From Oscillospiraceae bacterium (GTDB lineage Bacteria > Bacillota > Clostridia > Monoglobales > Monoglobaceae): a stretch of DNA of 48,523 bases. This document shows, in pieces, positions 16,157 to 24,929 of the stretch. The position numbers and the translations under genes are program-made. The notes below the pieces were generated by a model. That model made no database searches, was not told the DNA's origin, and was given only the letters and a program-made list of their open reading frames with translations. Within the stretch, counting starts at the first letter, position 1. Each line of letters begins with the position of its first letter. The DNA lies in NCBI GenBank assembly GCA_015068605.1, contig SVKF01000014.1, positions 1 to 48,523 on the forward strand, in the 5' to 3' direction.

Positions 16157-17512
16157 ATGAAATTTTTTAACTCATTTTCTAAAAAGGCAGTTCCTTTTAA
16201 CTTCAAAACTGCCGCTGTTTCGGTTTTTAACCTTGATATTCCCTCCTCCGATTCCATGTCCGACGCTGTTTCTTTGTGGACGGATATGTATCAGAACAAC
16301 TCACCCTGGCTTTCCGAAAACACAAAAAGCCTCAGCATTGCTGCAGGAATTTCATCTGAATTTGCAAGACTTGCAACAATTGACATGGTTTCCGAAATTT
16401 CGGGAGGCGAAAGAGCTGACTTCTTAAACACCGTTTATCAACAGTTTCTTACGGGGAAACGCCAATATGTTGAACTTGCCGCAGCCCTTGGCGGAATAAT
16501 ATTTAAGCCCAGCTTTTCGGGCAGCACCATTTCCATTGACTTTATTCAGCCAAACAGCTTTATTCCCGTTTCTTTTGATGCTTCGGGACGGCTTATTTCG
16601 GCAATTTTTCTTGACAGAATCACTTCTTCCGAAGGTTATTTTACTCGTCTTGAATATCATCATCCCGAAAAAGATGGCTATTTTATCGAAAATCGTGCGT
16701 TTAAAAGTTCTTCTCTTTCGGATTTGGGAAAAGAGATTCCTTTATCCAAAGTTTCCGCATGGAGCGACATTGAGCCTTACACCCAAATTGATGGGCTTGA
16801 TACCCCGCTCTTTACCTATTTTAAGATGCCTTATTCCAATACGGTTGACCCTTATTCTCCTCTCGGAATACCCGTTTTTGCAACGGCTTGTGACTTAATC
16901 CGTGATGCGGATATTCAATACTCCAGACTCTTATGGGAGTTTGAAAGCGGAGAGAGGGCTCTTTATCTTGACCGCAGTGCATTCACCCGTGACAGAAACG
17001 GAAATCCTCTTATACCGGACAAAAAGCTTTACCGCACCATTTCTGCCGACGAAAACCTGTTCCATGACTGGTCTCCGTCAATTCGGGATGAAAGCATCTT
17101 AAGAGGTCTTAACAGCATCTTAAGAAAAATTGAGTTTTGTTGCGGTCTTTCTTTCGGAACTATTTCTGACGAAACTTTAAAAGACAGAACTGCCGAAGAA
17201 ATCCGCGCCTCAAAACAAAGAAGCTATGCAACTGTTTGCGACATTCAGATTGCCTTCAAAAATGCTCTTTCCGACCTCATTTGCTGTCTTGACAAGTTTG
17301 TTTCGCTCTACTGTCTTGCACCGCTTGGAGACTATTCCGTTTCCTTCAGCTTTGATGACAGCATTGTTGCCGACAGAAAAACAGAGTTTCAGGAAAGGCT
17401 TCAGCTTCTCAATTCCGGTATTCTTCTTCCTCACGAATTCCGTATGTGGTATTTGGGTGAGGATGAGGCTACTGCAAAATCCACCCTTAAATCTATGGAG
17501 GAGTCTATATGA
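16157..17512 (+). CDS. Phage portal protein (SPP1 gp6-like)
   Basis: 451-residue portal subunit; twelve copies form the ring through which DNA enters the head. The length, the position after terL, and the helix-rich C-terminal segment with acidic residues (SNGILLPHEFRMWYLGEDEATA, about 415-436) fit the gp6/SPP1-type portal family. An AGGAGG site precedes the ATG. It overlaps the next gene by four bases (ATGA). No Mu-F-type minor head gene follows, unlike in SPP1. Confidence 0.85.
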   Translation: MKFFNSFSKKAVPFNFKTAAVSVFNLDIPSSDSMSDAVSLWTDMYQNNSPWLSENTKSLSIAAGISSEFARLATIDMVSEISGGERADFLNTVYQQFLTGKRQYVELAAALGGIIFKPSFSGSTISIDFIQPNSFIPVSFDASGRLISAIFLDRITSSEGYFTRLEYHHPEKDGYFIENRAFKSSSLSDLGKEIPLSKVSAWSDIEPYTQIDGLDTPLFTYFKMPYSNTVDPYSPLGIPVFATACDLIRDADIQYSRLLWEFESGERALYLDRSAFTRDRNGNPLIPDKKLYRTISADENLFHDWSPSIRDESILRGLNSILRKIEFCCGLSFGTISDETLKDRTAEEIRASKQRSYATVCDIQIAFKNALSDLICCLDKFVSLYCLAPLGDYSVSFSFDDSIVADRKTEFQERLQLLNSGILLPHEFRMWYLGEDEATAKSTLKSMEESI

Positions 17513-17952
17513 ACATCGAAACATTAAAAAATCTTGGTCTTTCGGAAGAAGTTGCTTCCTCTTTGCTTTCTGAAATCGAAAAAGCCCTTGCTTCTGAATA
17601 CGAAAAGGGGCTTAAAGAGGGACAGAGTCAGCTTGATGAATTTAAATTCAATCAGGCTGTTTCAGAAATTCTTTCCGCAACCAACGCTAAAAATCCGGAA
17701 ATTCTGAAAGCACTTATCGATTTTTCCGGTATCTCATTTGAAAACGGAGAGGTTATTGGTCTTAATGAGCAGATTGAGGCTATTCGTCAGGAAAATGCTT
17801 TTCTTTTTGACGATAACTCTGCACCGAAATTTACTCGCAGACCAAAATCATCCAATAATATCACGAAAAAAGATTTTGAGGCTATGTCATATTCCGACAG
17901 GCTTAAGCTTTTTTCAAAAAATCCTGTTTTATACAAAAGTCTTAAAGGCTAA
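17509..17952 (+). CDS. Phage scaffold protein (GP20-like)
   Basis: 147-residue acidic, helical protein resembling the phage minor structural protein GP20 scaffold family: an N-terminal coiled coil, then KFNQAVSEILSATNAKNPEILKALIDF and a GLNEQIEAIRQENAFLF segment near residue 85. Scaffolds guide capsid assembly and then leave. The family usually has a longer N-terminal coiled coil, so this one is short. It overlaps the portal gene by four bases and precedes the capsid gene. No separate head protease is found, so the scaffold presumably exits intact or is cut by a host protease. Confidence 0.75.
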   Translation: MNIETLKNLGLSEEVASSLLSEIEKALASEYEKGLKEGQSQLDEFKFNQAVSEILSATNAKNPEILKALIDFSGISFENGEVIGLNEQIEAIRQENAFLFDDNSAPKFTRRPKSSNNITKKDFEAMSYSDRLKLFSKNPVLYKSLKG

Positions 17953-17979
17953 ATTTTAAGAAAAGAGGTATTTTATATT

Positions 17980-18834
17980 ATGGCAAAAACTACTATTGCA
18001 GATATTATTAATCCCGAAGTTATGGCTGATATGATTTCCGCCAAAATTCAGAATAAAATCGTTGTTACGCCTTTTGCAAAGGTTGATGACACTTTAGTCG
18101 GTGTTCCCGGCGATACAATTACTGTTCCGCAGTATGCATACATTGGTGATGCTGAATTTGTCGGTGAAGGCGAAACTGCCGAAACACAGACTCTTACAGC
18201 AACTTCTACCACAGTTACTATCAGAAAGGCCATGAAGGCTGTTGAACTTACTGACGAGGTTGTTCTTGCCGGATATGGTAATCCTGTGGGTGAGGCGAAT
18301 ACTCAAATTGCAAAGGCGATTGCCTCAAAGGTTGATGCCGATGCTATGGAGGCGCTTTTATCCGCAACACTTAAATATGAGTCTGACAACCTTATCAACT
18401 ACAACGACATTGTTGATGCTGTTGACCTTTTTGAAGAAGAGCTTAATTCAGAAAAGGTTATGTTTGTTCACCCTAAACAGATGACCCAGCTTCGCAAAAA
18501 TGAACTTTTCATTTCTGCAGACAAATATAACTGCGAAACTGTTTTATACGGTGAGGTTGGTATGATTGCAAACATTCATATTGTTATGTCTAAAAAGGTA
18601 CGCCTTGATGCCGACACCAACTGCTACATAAATCCTATTGTCAAGCTTCAGGAGGACGGTGACGGCGATGATGCTCCGGCTCTCACAATTTATCTTAAGC
18701 GCGACACAAATGTGGAAACCGAAAGAAACACTCTTTCAAGAACGACTGCAATTTCTGCTGATAAATTCTACACAGTCGCTCTTTCAAACGCTTCAAAGGT
18801 TGTTCTTGCAAGCTTTATGGCAAGCGAGGCTTAA
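17980..18834 (+). CDS. Major capsid protein (N4-gp56-like family)
   Basis: 284-residue HK97-fold capsid candidate. The N-terminal segment (IINPEVMADMISAKIQNKIVVTPFAKVDD...) and the following GDTITVPQY...AEFVGEGE run match the pattern of the N4-gp56 family common in Firmicutes phages. The absence of an N-terminal delta domain agrees with a separate scaffold gene upstream. Its codon use is richer in preferred codons than its phage neighbours, suggesting it is built for high expression. It has its own AAGAGG ribosome site after a 27-base gap. Confidence 0.8.
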   Translation: MAKTTIADIINPEVMADMISAKIQNKIVVTPFAKVDDTLVGVPGDTITVPQYAYIGDAEFVGEGETAETQTLTATSTTVTIRKAMKAVELTDEVVLAGYGNPVGEANTQIAKAIASKVDADAMEALLSATLKYESDNLINYNDIVDAVDLFEEELNSEKVMFVHPKQMTQLRKNELFISADKYNCETVLYGEVGMIANIHIVMSKKVRLDADTNCYINPIVKLQEDGDGDDAPALTIYLKRDTNVETERNTLSRTTAISADKFYTVALSNASKVVLASFMASEA

Positions 18835-18837
18835 ATT

Positions 18838-19164
18838 ATGGATTACGGTTTTTATAAATCAGCTTTCGGAGGAAGCTTAATTCCTCCGGAGCTTTTCAAC
18901 CGCTATATGTATAAGGCAAAAGCATACCTTTCCGTTGCTACAAACGACAGACCCATTCCTCCTGAATATGAGGAAAACGCCGCTTTTGCTCTTTGCGAAA
19001 TTGCTGAGGTTTATATGAAGCTATCCTCCCGTTGCGGTGTTAAATCCGAAAACACGGACGGTTATTCCGTTTCCTATGACAATAGTCTTATAAAGCTTGA
19101 GCTTTCCGAAATCCTCAATCTTTACTTAGGCGACAGCGACCTTCTTTTTAAGGGGGAATTATAA
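18838..19164 (+). CDS. Head-tail connector (adaptor) protein
   Basis: 108-residue mostly helical protein directly after the capsid gene, where siphophages encode the adaptor that extends the portal. Composition and length (helices around ELFNRYMYKAKAYLS and AAFALCEIAEVYMK) fit the gp6/gp15-like adaptor families. The call rests mainly on position and size. It starts 3 bases after the capsid stop and is followed one base later by the next neck gene. Confidence 0.65.
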   Translation: MDYGFYKSAFGGSLIPPELFNRYMYKAKAYLSVATNDRPIPPEYEENAAFALCEIAEVYMKLSSRCGVKSENTDGYSVSYDNSLIKLELSEILNLYLGDSDLLFKGEL

Positions 19165-19165
19165 G

Positions 19166-19477
19166 ATGCTTACAAATTCATCCGCAGTTCTTTATCATTA
19201 CAACGAAAAATCGGAAAACTGGGTTCGCACTTTTTTCCCTTGCGCTTTTGTTTTCCGCTCCACTGATTCCTCTGTTTCTTCGGGCAATCTTTCTCAATCA
19301 AACAGAGCTGTTATCAGAATTCCCGATTATGCAAAGACGGATATTTCCATTGGGGATTACCTTCTCATAGGAAAAAGCAACTCTACCGAGCCTGATAGTT
19401 CCCTTTGTTTTAAAGTTACGGCTTTTTCAAAAAACACCTTTGGTTCGTCACCGCATCTGAAAATTATTTGTTCTTAA
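19166..19477 (+). CDS. Neck / minor capsid protein (head-closure candidate)
   Basis: 103-residue beta-rich protein without helices of note. Size, position and beta-barrel-like composition fit the small head-completion (stopper) proteins annotated as putative minor capsid protein in Firmicutes phages. It has the GDYLLIGKS segment typical of such short barrels. The preceding stop is one base away, so it is translationally coupled. Function is inferred from order. Confidence 0.55.
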   Translation: MLTNSSAVLYHYNEKSENWVRTFFPCAFVFRSTDSSVSSGNLSQSNRAVIRIPDYAKTDISIGDYLLIGKSNSTEPDSSLCFKVTAFSKNTFGSSPHLKIICS

Positions 19478-19488
19478 GGAGAAATTCT

Positions 19489-19884
19489 ATGTTCCTTGAT
19501 ATTATTACAGATTTTTTCAAGCTTTGTCCTGCTCTGTCAGGCAAAAAACTTAATCAGAACTTCCTTGCACCGTCAGTTAGCTCCTGCAGTTTATTGGCTG
19601 TTTCCGATAACCCTGTTTATAAAACATATACTGACGGCGGAGTTATTTATCAATCTTTTTTTCGTCTCGTTTTAAGAGAGCCATTTGACCCTCGTTTTAA
19701 TTTTTCTTCTTTTTATTCTTCCTTTTTATCCTGGGTTGAGTCGGTAAACTCACCTTCTTCTCTTCCTTATTTGGGAGAAAAGTATTCTCCTGTTTCTCTT
19801 TCTGTTGTTAAAAGCGGCGAAATCACAGCATCTTCCTCTTCCTTCTCCGAATATGAGATTCTCTGCCGCTTTTTATATTCATAA
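19489..19884 (+). CDS. Tail terminator candidate
   Basis: 131-residue protein in the slot where siphophages encode the tail terminator or the minor capsid protein that caps the tail tube. It begins with a helix (FLDIITDFFKLCPAL) and then a beta-rich core with SYSSFLSW-like aromatic patches, reminiscent of terminator folds, but I cannot assign a family. The ATG at 19489 is chosen because AAGGAG lies 8 bases upstream; a longer frame would start at a TTG inside the previous gene. Confidence 0.5.
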   Translation: MFLDIITDFFKLCPALSGKKLNQNFLAPSVSSCSLLAVSDNPVYKTYTDGGVIYQSFFRLVLREPFDPRFNFSSFYSSFLSWVESVNSPSSLPYLGEKYSPVSLSVVKSGEITASSSSFSEYEILCRFLYS

Positions 19885-19897
19885 TTTTCTTCGTATT

Positions 19898-19934
19898 TGT
19901 CCGCATACGGAGTCTTAATCAATTTTTGCGGACA
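19898..19934 (+). promoter_or_regulatory. Intra-operon RNA hairpin before the tail tube gene
   Basis: TGTCCGCA (19898-19905) pairs with TGCGGACA (19927-19934), immediately before the CAGAAAGG ribosome site. There is no T-run, so it is not a terminator; an mRNA-stability or processing role is possible. A similar hairpin precedes the gene at 24930. Confidence 0.45.
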
Positions 19935-19951
19935 GAAAGGTTTTGTTTTTT

Positions 19952-20434
19952 ATGAGTAAACTTAAAAGAAGTGAAAAACTTGCTTTTATTGCCGTTGGCG
20001 ACGACAACGGCGTGACCTATCACAGACTTAAAAATTTCACCGAATTTTCAGTCAGCAAAAATCCTGTCAACTACTCACGACAGTACATTGATGAGGATTT
20101 TGAGAGAAATGATGTTGTCAGCTATGCTCCATCAATTTCCTACAGCTTTGATTATGACAACGAAAATCCCGTTCATGCGCTTATTGTTGACATAACAGAT
20201 AACGAACTGGTTGGCGATAAGGCAATTGTCGATATGGTTTTTGTTGACATAAGCAATAATCCTGAAGCCGAATGCACAGCTTCGCTCCGTCAATGGTCTC
20301 TTATTCCCGACAAGGAAGGCAATGACTCTGATGCTTATGATTACAGCGGAACATTTCGTGCAAACGGTCAGAGAACTCCCGGTGTTGCAACCTCTTCCGA
20401 TAATTGGGAGAGCTGTATCTTTGTTGCCGAATGA
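19952..20434 (+). CDS. Major tail tube protein
   Basis: 160-residue protein with the profile of a siphophage tail tube subunit: a single beta-rich domain, an early SKNPVNYSRQYIDEDFERNDV segment where tube proteins carry the inner loop, and a conserved ...TYSFDYDNENPVHALIVDI core. Tail tube proteins stack in hexameric rings around the tape measure. The ATG at 19952 is used with AAAGG 11 bases before; the frame extends to an upstream TTG without ribosome site. The following gene overlaps by four bases. Confidence 0.7.
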   Translation: MSKLKRSEKLAFIAVGDDNGVTYHRLKNFTEFSVSKNPVNYSRQYIDEDFERNDVVSYAPSISYSFDYDNENPVHALIVDITDNELVGDKAIVDMVFVDISNNPEAECTASLRQWSLIPDKEGNDSDAYDYSGTFRANGQRTPGVATSSDNWESCIFVAE

Positions 20435-20985
20435 TTAACTTTTTAACTGCACCTCTTCCCGAATCAATCACAATCGGCAAAGAGAATTATCCTATAAATA
20501 CCGATTTCAGAGTGTGGATTGAAATTCAAAACACTCTCGAAAACCCCGATTTATCCAACGCTGATAAAATAATTCGATTTTTCTCTCTTGCTTTCATCTC
20601 TCCTGTTTTACCCGCCTCCATTGAGGAAGCTCTTTCCGCTCTTTCAGAATTTTTATCCCCTCTCCCTAAAGGGGAGGGGGGCAGCGGCGGAAAATGCAAC
20701 ACTCCTTCATTTTCTTTCATTTATGACGGCGGACTCATTTATGCCGCATTTCTTTCTCAATACGGTATTGATTTATCCTCCGCCCAACTGCATTGGTGGA
20801 GGTTTTTAGCACTTTTTTATTCTCTTGACAACTGCAGATTTACCGATATTGTCAGCATTAGAAACGCTGACCTTTCATCTGTCAAGGACCCTGATTACAA
20901 ACGGTTTCTCCGAAAACAGAAGCGGATTTACCGTATTCCCACAACGCTTCCCGATATATCTTCGGAAATTTCCAAAATATTTTAA
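20431..20985 (+). CDS. Tail assembly chaperone (Gp15-like)
   Basis: 184-residue protein of the bacteriophage Gp15 type, which sits between tail tube and tape measure and helps load the tube around the tape measure. Visible hallmarks are an INTDFRVWIEIQ start and the tryptophan-rich LHWWRFLALFYSLD helix around residue 112, typical of the family. No second frameshifted reading frame is evident, unlike the classical gpG/gpGT pair. The coding region contains a Gly/Pro-rich insert (LPKGEGGSGGK, about residues 76-86) encoded by a CTCCCTAAAGGGGAG palindrome that resembles intergenic repeats. The start is the ATGA overlap with the tail tube gene. Confidence 0.7.
   Translation: MINFLTAPLPESITIGKENYPINTDFRVWIEIQNTLENPDLSNADKIIRFFSLAFISPVLPASIEEALSALSEFLSPLPKGEGGSGGKCNTPSFSFIYDGGLIYAAFLSQYGIDLSSAQLHWWRFLALFYSLDNCRFTDIVSIRNADLSSVKDPDYKRFLRKQKRIYRIPTTLPDISSEISKIF
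20655..20680. repeat. Palindromic repeat fragment inside a coding region
   Basis: CCCTCTCCCT followed by AAAGGGGAGGGG forms a short near-perfect palindrome, in frame, within the Gp15-like gene. The sequence type matches bacterial intergenic palindromic repeats rather than protein-coding DNA. Confidence 0.5.
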
Positions 20986-20997
20986 GGAGTTGATTTT

Positions 20998-22068
20998 TTG
21001 GCTTACAGCAGCAACGATTTATTTAAATATCAACAGCTTTACGAGAATGAGAAAAAGCGGCTTGAAGCCGCACAGCGTTCCGAAAGCGCGGAAAAAATCC
21101 GTCAGAACTATGAAGAAAAAATCCAAGCGGCAAAAGATGATATTAAAATTGAAAAACTCAAAAATGAAGAAATTCTGAAATTACAGAAGCTTTCAAACAA
21201 AGATTATCTCGCCGCACTTAAAGCTCTTGCTGACCAGGAAAAGGATATTATTAAGGCTTTAAAAAACGAAGTTACGGAAATATATAAGGATATTTCCGAT
21301 GCCGCAGAAAACAGCATTGAGGAGGTTCTCAAAAAACAGCAAAAATTTGAGGACAAGCTAAGTAATCACAAAAACAGCAAATTCCTGCATTACAACGTTT
21401 ACGGCGGTGGTGTTAACGGTGGGCTTTTATCCTATGATATGCTCAATGATTATTCAAAAACAAATCAGGAGCTTATGGATTATTACAATTCCATTATTGC
21501 CGTTAAAGAGAGAATTAAAAACAGCGGATTCGATTCCTATGTTACTTCAGACTTTCTTTCCGTTTTATCCGATATGTCTGTTGAGCAGGGAACAAAATTT
21601 TCCGACATTCTTTTAAATTCTTCCGACAACAAGTTTATAAACGCTATAAACGGCTATCTTCAAAATCAAATGCTCACCAAAAAGATATCCTCCGAACTAT
21701 TTGCCTCTGATTTTGAAAACGCTGTTTCCGACACCGCCTCATACATGAAAGCAGAGCTTTCTCGACTTGGCTTTGAAATACCCGAAAATTTCACTGTCAG
21801 CGGAACAATTTCTGCCGATAATTTTGGCGTTGCGTTTGTGAACAAGCTTGATGATTATCTTGAAAATATCCGCAATATGATTTCTCAATTTAACGCAAGT
21901 CTTTCCGCTCCGTCCTTTGTTTTCGAGAGCAGAGGGGGAGTTAGCAATGCTTCTTCCGGCATAACATACAATCAATCTTTTAATATCGGTTCTTCTAAAG
22001 AATCCACATACGAGCAAATCACTGCCTGGAAAAACGCAACTATGCAGGCAAAGTTAAGGGGGCAATAA
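20998..22068 (+). CDS. Short tail tape measure protein
   Basis: 356-residue protein between the Gp15-like chaperone and Dit, the slot of the tape measure, which sets tail length. Residues 1-130 form a heptad-rich coiled coil, and the C-terminal part is helix-rich with no clear transmembrane segment. Siphophage tape measures are usually 700-2000 residues; at about 0.15 nm per residue this one would give a tail of roughly 50 nm. It begins at a TTG with AAGGAG 8 bases before. Alternatively it is a truncated tape measure, but the frame is clean and ends just before Dit. Confidence 0.65.
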   Translation: MAYSSNDLFKYQQLYENEKKRLEAAQRSESAEKIRQNYEEKIQAAKDDIKIEKLKNEEILKLQKLSNKDYLAALKALADQEKDIIKALKNEVTEIYKDISDAAENSIEEVLKKQQKFEDKLSNHKNSKFLHYNVYGGGVNGGLLSYDMLNDYSKTNQELMDYYNSIIAVKERIKNSGFDSYVTSDFLSVLSDMSVEQGTKFSDILLNSSDNKFINAINGYLQNQMLTKKISSELFASDFENAVSDTASYMKAELSRLGFEIPENFTVSGTISADNFGVAFVNKLDDYLENIRNMISQFNASLSAPSFVFESRGGVSNASSGITYNQSFNIGSSKESTYEQITAWKNATMQAKLRGQ

Positions 22069-22070
22069 AT

Positions 22071-22973
22071 ATGTCACAAATTATATTCCAAAACGATATT
22101 GGAACTTTAAAGTTCTCAGGAGACCGTTCTTTCCAACTTGCTATATATGAATTACTCGGTCTTGGCACTCCCGAAAAAACATATCAGACCAGAAACTACA
22201 TAGATTTTGACGGGCAGACAACAATTTCCTCCACCTTTAATCCACGCACAATTTCTATGGCATTCGACATAACCTATGGTGATGTTTCCGAAATGTCAGC
22301 GAAAATTTATCGAATTTTTTCAAAGGGGGGAACTTTATACATTGACTTTAAAAACAAATCAAGGCGGATTGAGGTCAATCAGGTTTCCGTTGACTCCTTT
22401 TCTTCTCACGGTTCTTCTCTCCGCTCTTTTGTTGTTCAGTTCACCTGTGATAATCCATATTTTTCGGACAATTCACCTATAACCAAACCATGCTATGAAA
22501 CCGTTAAAAATATTTGCTTCGATAACGAAGCTCAGAGCTGGAATTTAGACACTCCAACTGTCTGGGGGACAAACAACAACGATGTTATTCTTATAAATTC
22601 CGGAGACAGCCTTGTTTATCCGTTAATCACAGTTTATTCAACGGGAGATGCAGACAGCAATAACGGAATCGAACTTTTGCGTGTTAATCCGGACAAGCCT
22701 GATGAAATTCTTCAGAGATTTGCCATAACTCACGCTCTTTCCGACGGGGAGGTTATATCAATCTGCTTCAATCAGCGTTCCGATATTAACCGACGCTATA
22801 TTAAGAGTAATCTCGGGACAAATTTATTAAATTCACGGACGGAAGATTCAAGTCTTGACAATTTCTTTCTTGTTCCCGGGAAAAACAGAATAATATTAAA
22901 CAATCTCAGCTACGGAAATGTTATTTCTGCTACTGTCCATTACGATAATCAATATGTTGAGGGGGTATACTGA
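22071..22973 (+). CDS. Distal tail protein (Dit)
   Basis: 300 residues, the usual length of Dit in Gram-positive siphophages. Dit forms the hexameric hub at the tail tip. The N-terminal beta-domain, YQTRNYIDFDGQTTIS segment and later DNPYFSDNSP motif (about residue 135) match the phage tail family PF05709. It begins 3 bases after the tape measure and its stop overlaps the next start in TGATG. Confidence 0.8.
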   Translation: MSQIIFQNDIGTLKFSGDRSFQLAIYELLGLGTPEKTYQTRNYIDFDGQTTISSTFNPRTISMAFDITYGDVSEMSAKIYRIFSKGGTLYIDFKNKSRRIEVNQVSVDSFSSHGSSLRSFVVQFTCDNPYFSDNSPITKPCYETVKNICFDNEAQSWNLDTPTVWGTNNNDVILINSGDSLVYPLITVYSTGDADSNNGIELLRVNPDKPDEILQRFAITHALSDGEVISICFNQRSDINRRYIKSNLGTNLLNSRTEDSSLDNFFLVPGKNRIILNNLSYGNVISATVHYDNQYVEGVY

Positions 22974-24094
22974 TGGGTGTTTATCTTTACGATTTTGAGG
23001 GAAACGAGCTTGGGTTTACCGACAAAATAATTTCTTCCTACCGTGATGCTCGGTGGAATGATGTTGGGACATTTGAGTTGCATATCGAAAAAGAGGACGC
23101 TTTAACAAAAATTATAACGGAAAACGATTATCTGTTTTTAGAGGATGAGAATAATTTTCAGGATATTATTATCGGTTACACTTATAATGACGATTTTACT
23201 ATATACTGTCGTTCTCTTTCCTGGCTTTTATCCAAATCAATTATCCCTCCCACTTCGTTTTCGGGAACAATTTCCGATTGCGTTGAAAATTTGTTATCCA
23301 TTTCAAAAGGTTGTTCTATTAATTTGGGTACTCTTCCCGAAATCACGGATATATATACCGTTAAGACCGATGAAGTTACAAGCTTTTCAGACACTTTGGT
23401 TCAATGCCTTAATACGGCAAACCTTGGGCATCGGGTGAGGTTTTCCCATTCGGACAACCAATTTTATCTGGATATTCTTATGGGAAATAACCTTGATTTC
23501 TATATTTCCGAAAATGACTGCACTTTAAGCTCGCTTACATTAAACAAGGATATTCTCGATTTATCAAATTCTGTTTGTTTTAAAAAGAGAATGAAATATA
23601 TGGGGCATTGGAACCCGTCAACAAACACTCCTGCCCTATACGATGAAGACAAGGACAACTACGCCACATATTACCGTGTTTCCCTTTCTTCCGGCTCTTA
23701 TACCCGTTTTGATATTTCTTTCAGCGACGGTAATTATTTATACTGTGACTCACCAAGCGGAAAATGGAAAAAGGGGACTGCTCCTCCTGATGATTTTTAT
23801 GTTTATGTTCCCGATTCCTCTGTTTCGGATAAATATAAATGGTATAACATTTCCCATAAAGAAAATAAAGATGAGGCTTTGGGCGAGCTTTCGGATTATT
23901 CAATCAACAAGGACTTTTCCGCCAAAGCACAAAACCTTGTTTTTCTAAAGGACTATCATCTCGGCGACTTCGCCAAACTTCAATACACTTTAAATGACAA
24001 GACTGTTTCCGTTCCTTGTCAATTTTCATCCGTTACCATAAATCGTGATAACATTGATAATACGGAAAATCCAACTCTAAAGGAGGTTAAATAA
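22973..24094 (+). CDS. Phage tail protein (Siphovirus Gp37-like, Tal position)
   Basis: 373-residue baseplate protein following Dit, where the tail-associated lysin or hub is normally encoded. The opening (MGVYLYDFEGNELGFTDKI) and the RDARWNDVGTFELHIE segment are typical of the Siphovirus ReqiPepy6 Gp37-like family. There is no recognisable peptidase domain, so it is a structural hub without visible cell-wall hydrolase. The TGATG overlap with Dit suggests coupled translation and a GAGG-containing leader. Confidence 0.75.
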   Translation: MGVYLYDFEGNELGFTDKIISSYRDARWNDVGTFELHIEKEDALTKIITENDYLFLEDENNFQDIIIGYTYNDDFTIYCRSLSWLLSKSIIPPTSFSGTISDCVENLLSISKGCSINLGTLPEITDIYTVKTDEVTSFSDTLVQCLNTANLGHRVRFSHSDNQFYLDILMGNNLDFYISENDCTLSSLTLNKDILDLSNSVCFKKRMKYMGHWNPSTNTPALYDEDKDNYATYYRVSLSSGSYTRFDISFSDGNYLYCDSPSGKWKKGTAPPDDFYVYVPDSSVSDKYKWYNISHKENKDEALGELSDYSINKDFSAKAQNLVFLKDYHLGDFAKLQYTLNDKTVSVPCQFSSVTINRDNIDNTENPTLKEVK

Positions 24095-24889
24095 ATGGCA
24101 TATATCAGCAAATTCAAAACTGATACAGCATATTCAAACATTGATATAAATGAGGTTTTATCCGCAATAACCGGTCACGGAGTTCTCCCCTTTTCACCTA
24201 ACGAAATTCTTGCAAATGTATCGGATAGCGGTGTTACTCTTTCCGACAAGCGTTGCGAAGTTGTCTGGGCAGACGATGACAAGACATCCGTTAAAATCTG
24301 TCCCGGAACTGTTATTATGTCGGACGGGAGCTACATAATTATTTCTGACGAAATTCTTTCTGTTCCCTCTGACGAAACCGCTTATGTTTATATTTGCAAC
24401 GACATTGTTCTTCAAAACATTCCGCTTTGCAGCTCAACATTGCCCGACGACAGCGAAAGCTTTGTTCTTCTTGCCCTTATCGAAAACGGTAAAATAATTG
24501 ACAAGCGGCATTTGGCTACCTCAAAAATTGCAGATTTTGGTGCTCATCCTGTTGTAAACCTCAGCGGAATTGCCACCAAGAACAAAAATAAAATCCCTGC
24601 CGGAGATCCGTTCTTATCTTTCGATATTGGAAATGGATATACTTATGCAATCCTTACTTCAGGCGGCAAAAACTCCATAAGCATTTGCAATCTTGAGACA
24701 GGTATTTTTGAAAAGAGCTTGTTCTCCAGTTACAGCAATCAATATCACACCAACGAGCAATCAATTTCCTTGGGTTATTTCAGCGATATTTACATCACAT
24801 ATATAAACGGTGTCATTTCCTTATGCTCAAAAAATGACATTTATTCAACTATAGAGCTTTCAACCACATTTTACCTTACCGTATTTTAA
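24095..24889 (+). CDS. Baseplate / tail structural protein, family not recognised
   Basis: 264-residue protein with no signal peptide or membrane helix. The N-terminal third (MAYISKFKTDTAYSNIDINEVLSAITGHGVLPFSPNEIL) has the look of baseplate wedge proteins that bind the hub. The remainder is beta-rich and Ser/Asn-rich, suggesting a carbohydrate- or surface-binding part. AAAGGAGG precedes the ATG. Receptor binding is a guess from its position near the 3' end of the tail module. Confidence 0.55.
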   Translation: MAYISKFKTDTAYSNIDINEVLSAITGHGVLPFSPNEILANVSDSGVTLSDKRCEVVWADDDKTSVKICPGTVIMSDGSYIIISDEILSVPSDETAYVYICNDIVLQNIPLCSSTLPDDSESFVLLALIENGKIIDKRHLATSKIADFGAHPVVNLSGIATKNKNKIPAGDPFLSFDIGNGYTYAILTSGGKNSISICNLETGIFEKSLFSSYSNQYHTNEQSISLGYFSDIYITYINGVISLCSKNDIYSTIELSTTFYLTVF

Positions 24890-24895
24890 ATTATC

Positions 24896-24913
24896 GCCCG
24901 AAAAACACCGGGC
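24896..24913 (+). promoter_or_regulatory. Intra-operon RNA hairpin before the fibre-like gene
   Basis: GCCCG (24896-24900) pairs with CGGGC (24909-24913), followed directly by the CAGAAAGG ribosome site. It parallels the hairpin before the tail tube gene and lacks a T-run. Confidence 0.4.
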
Positions 24914-24929
24914 AGAAAGGATTTTTAAT

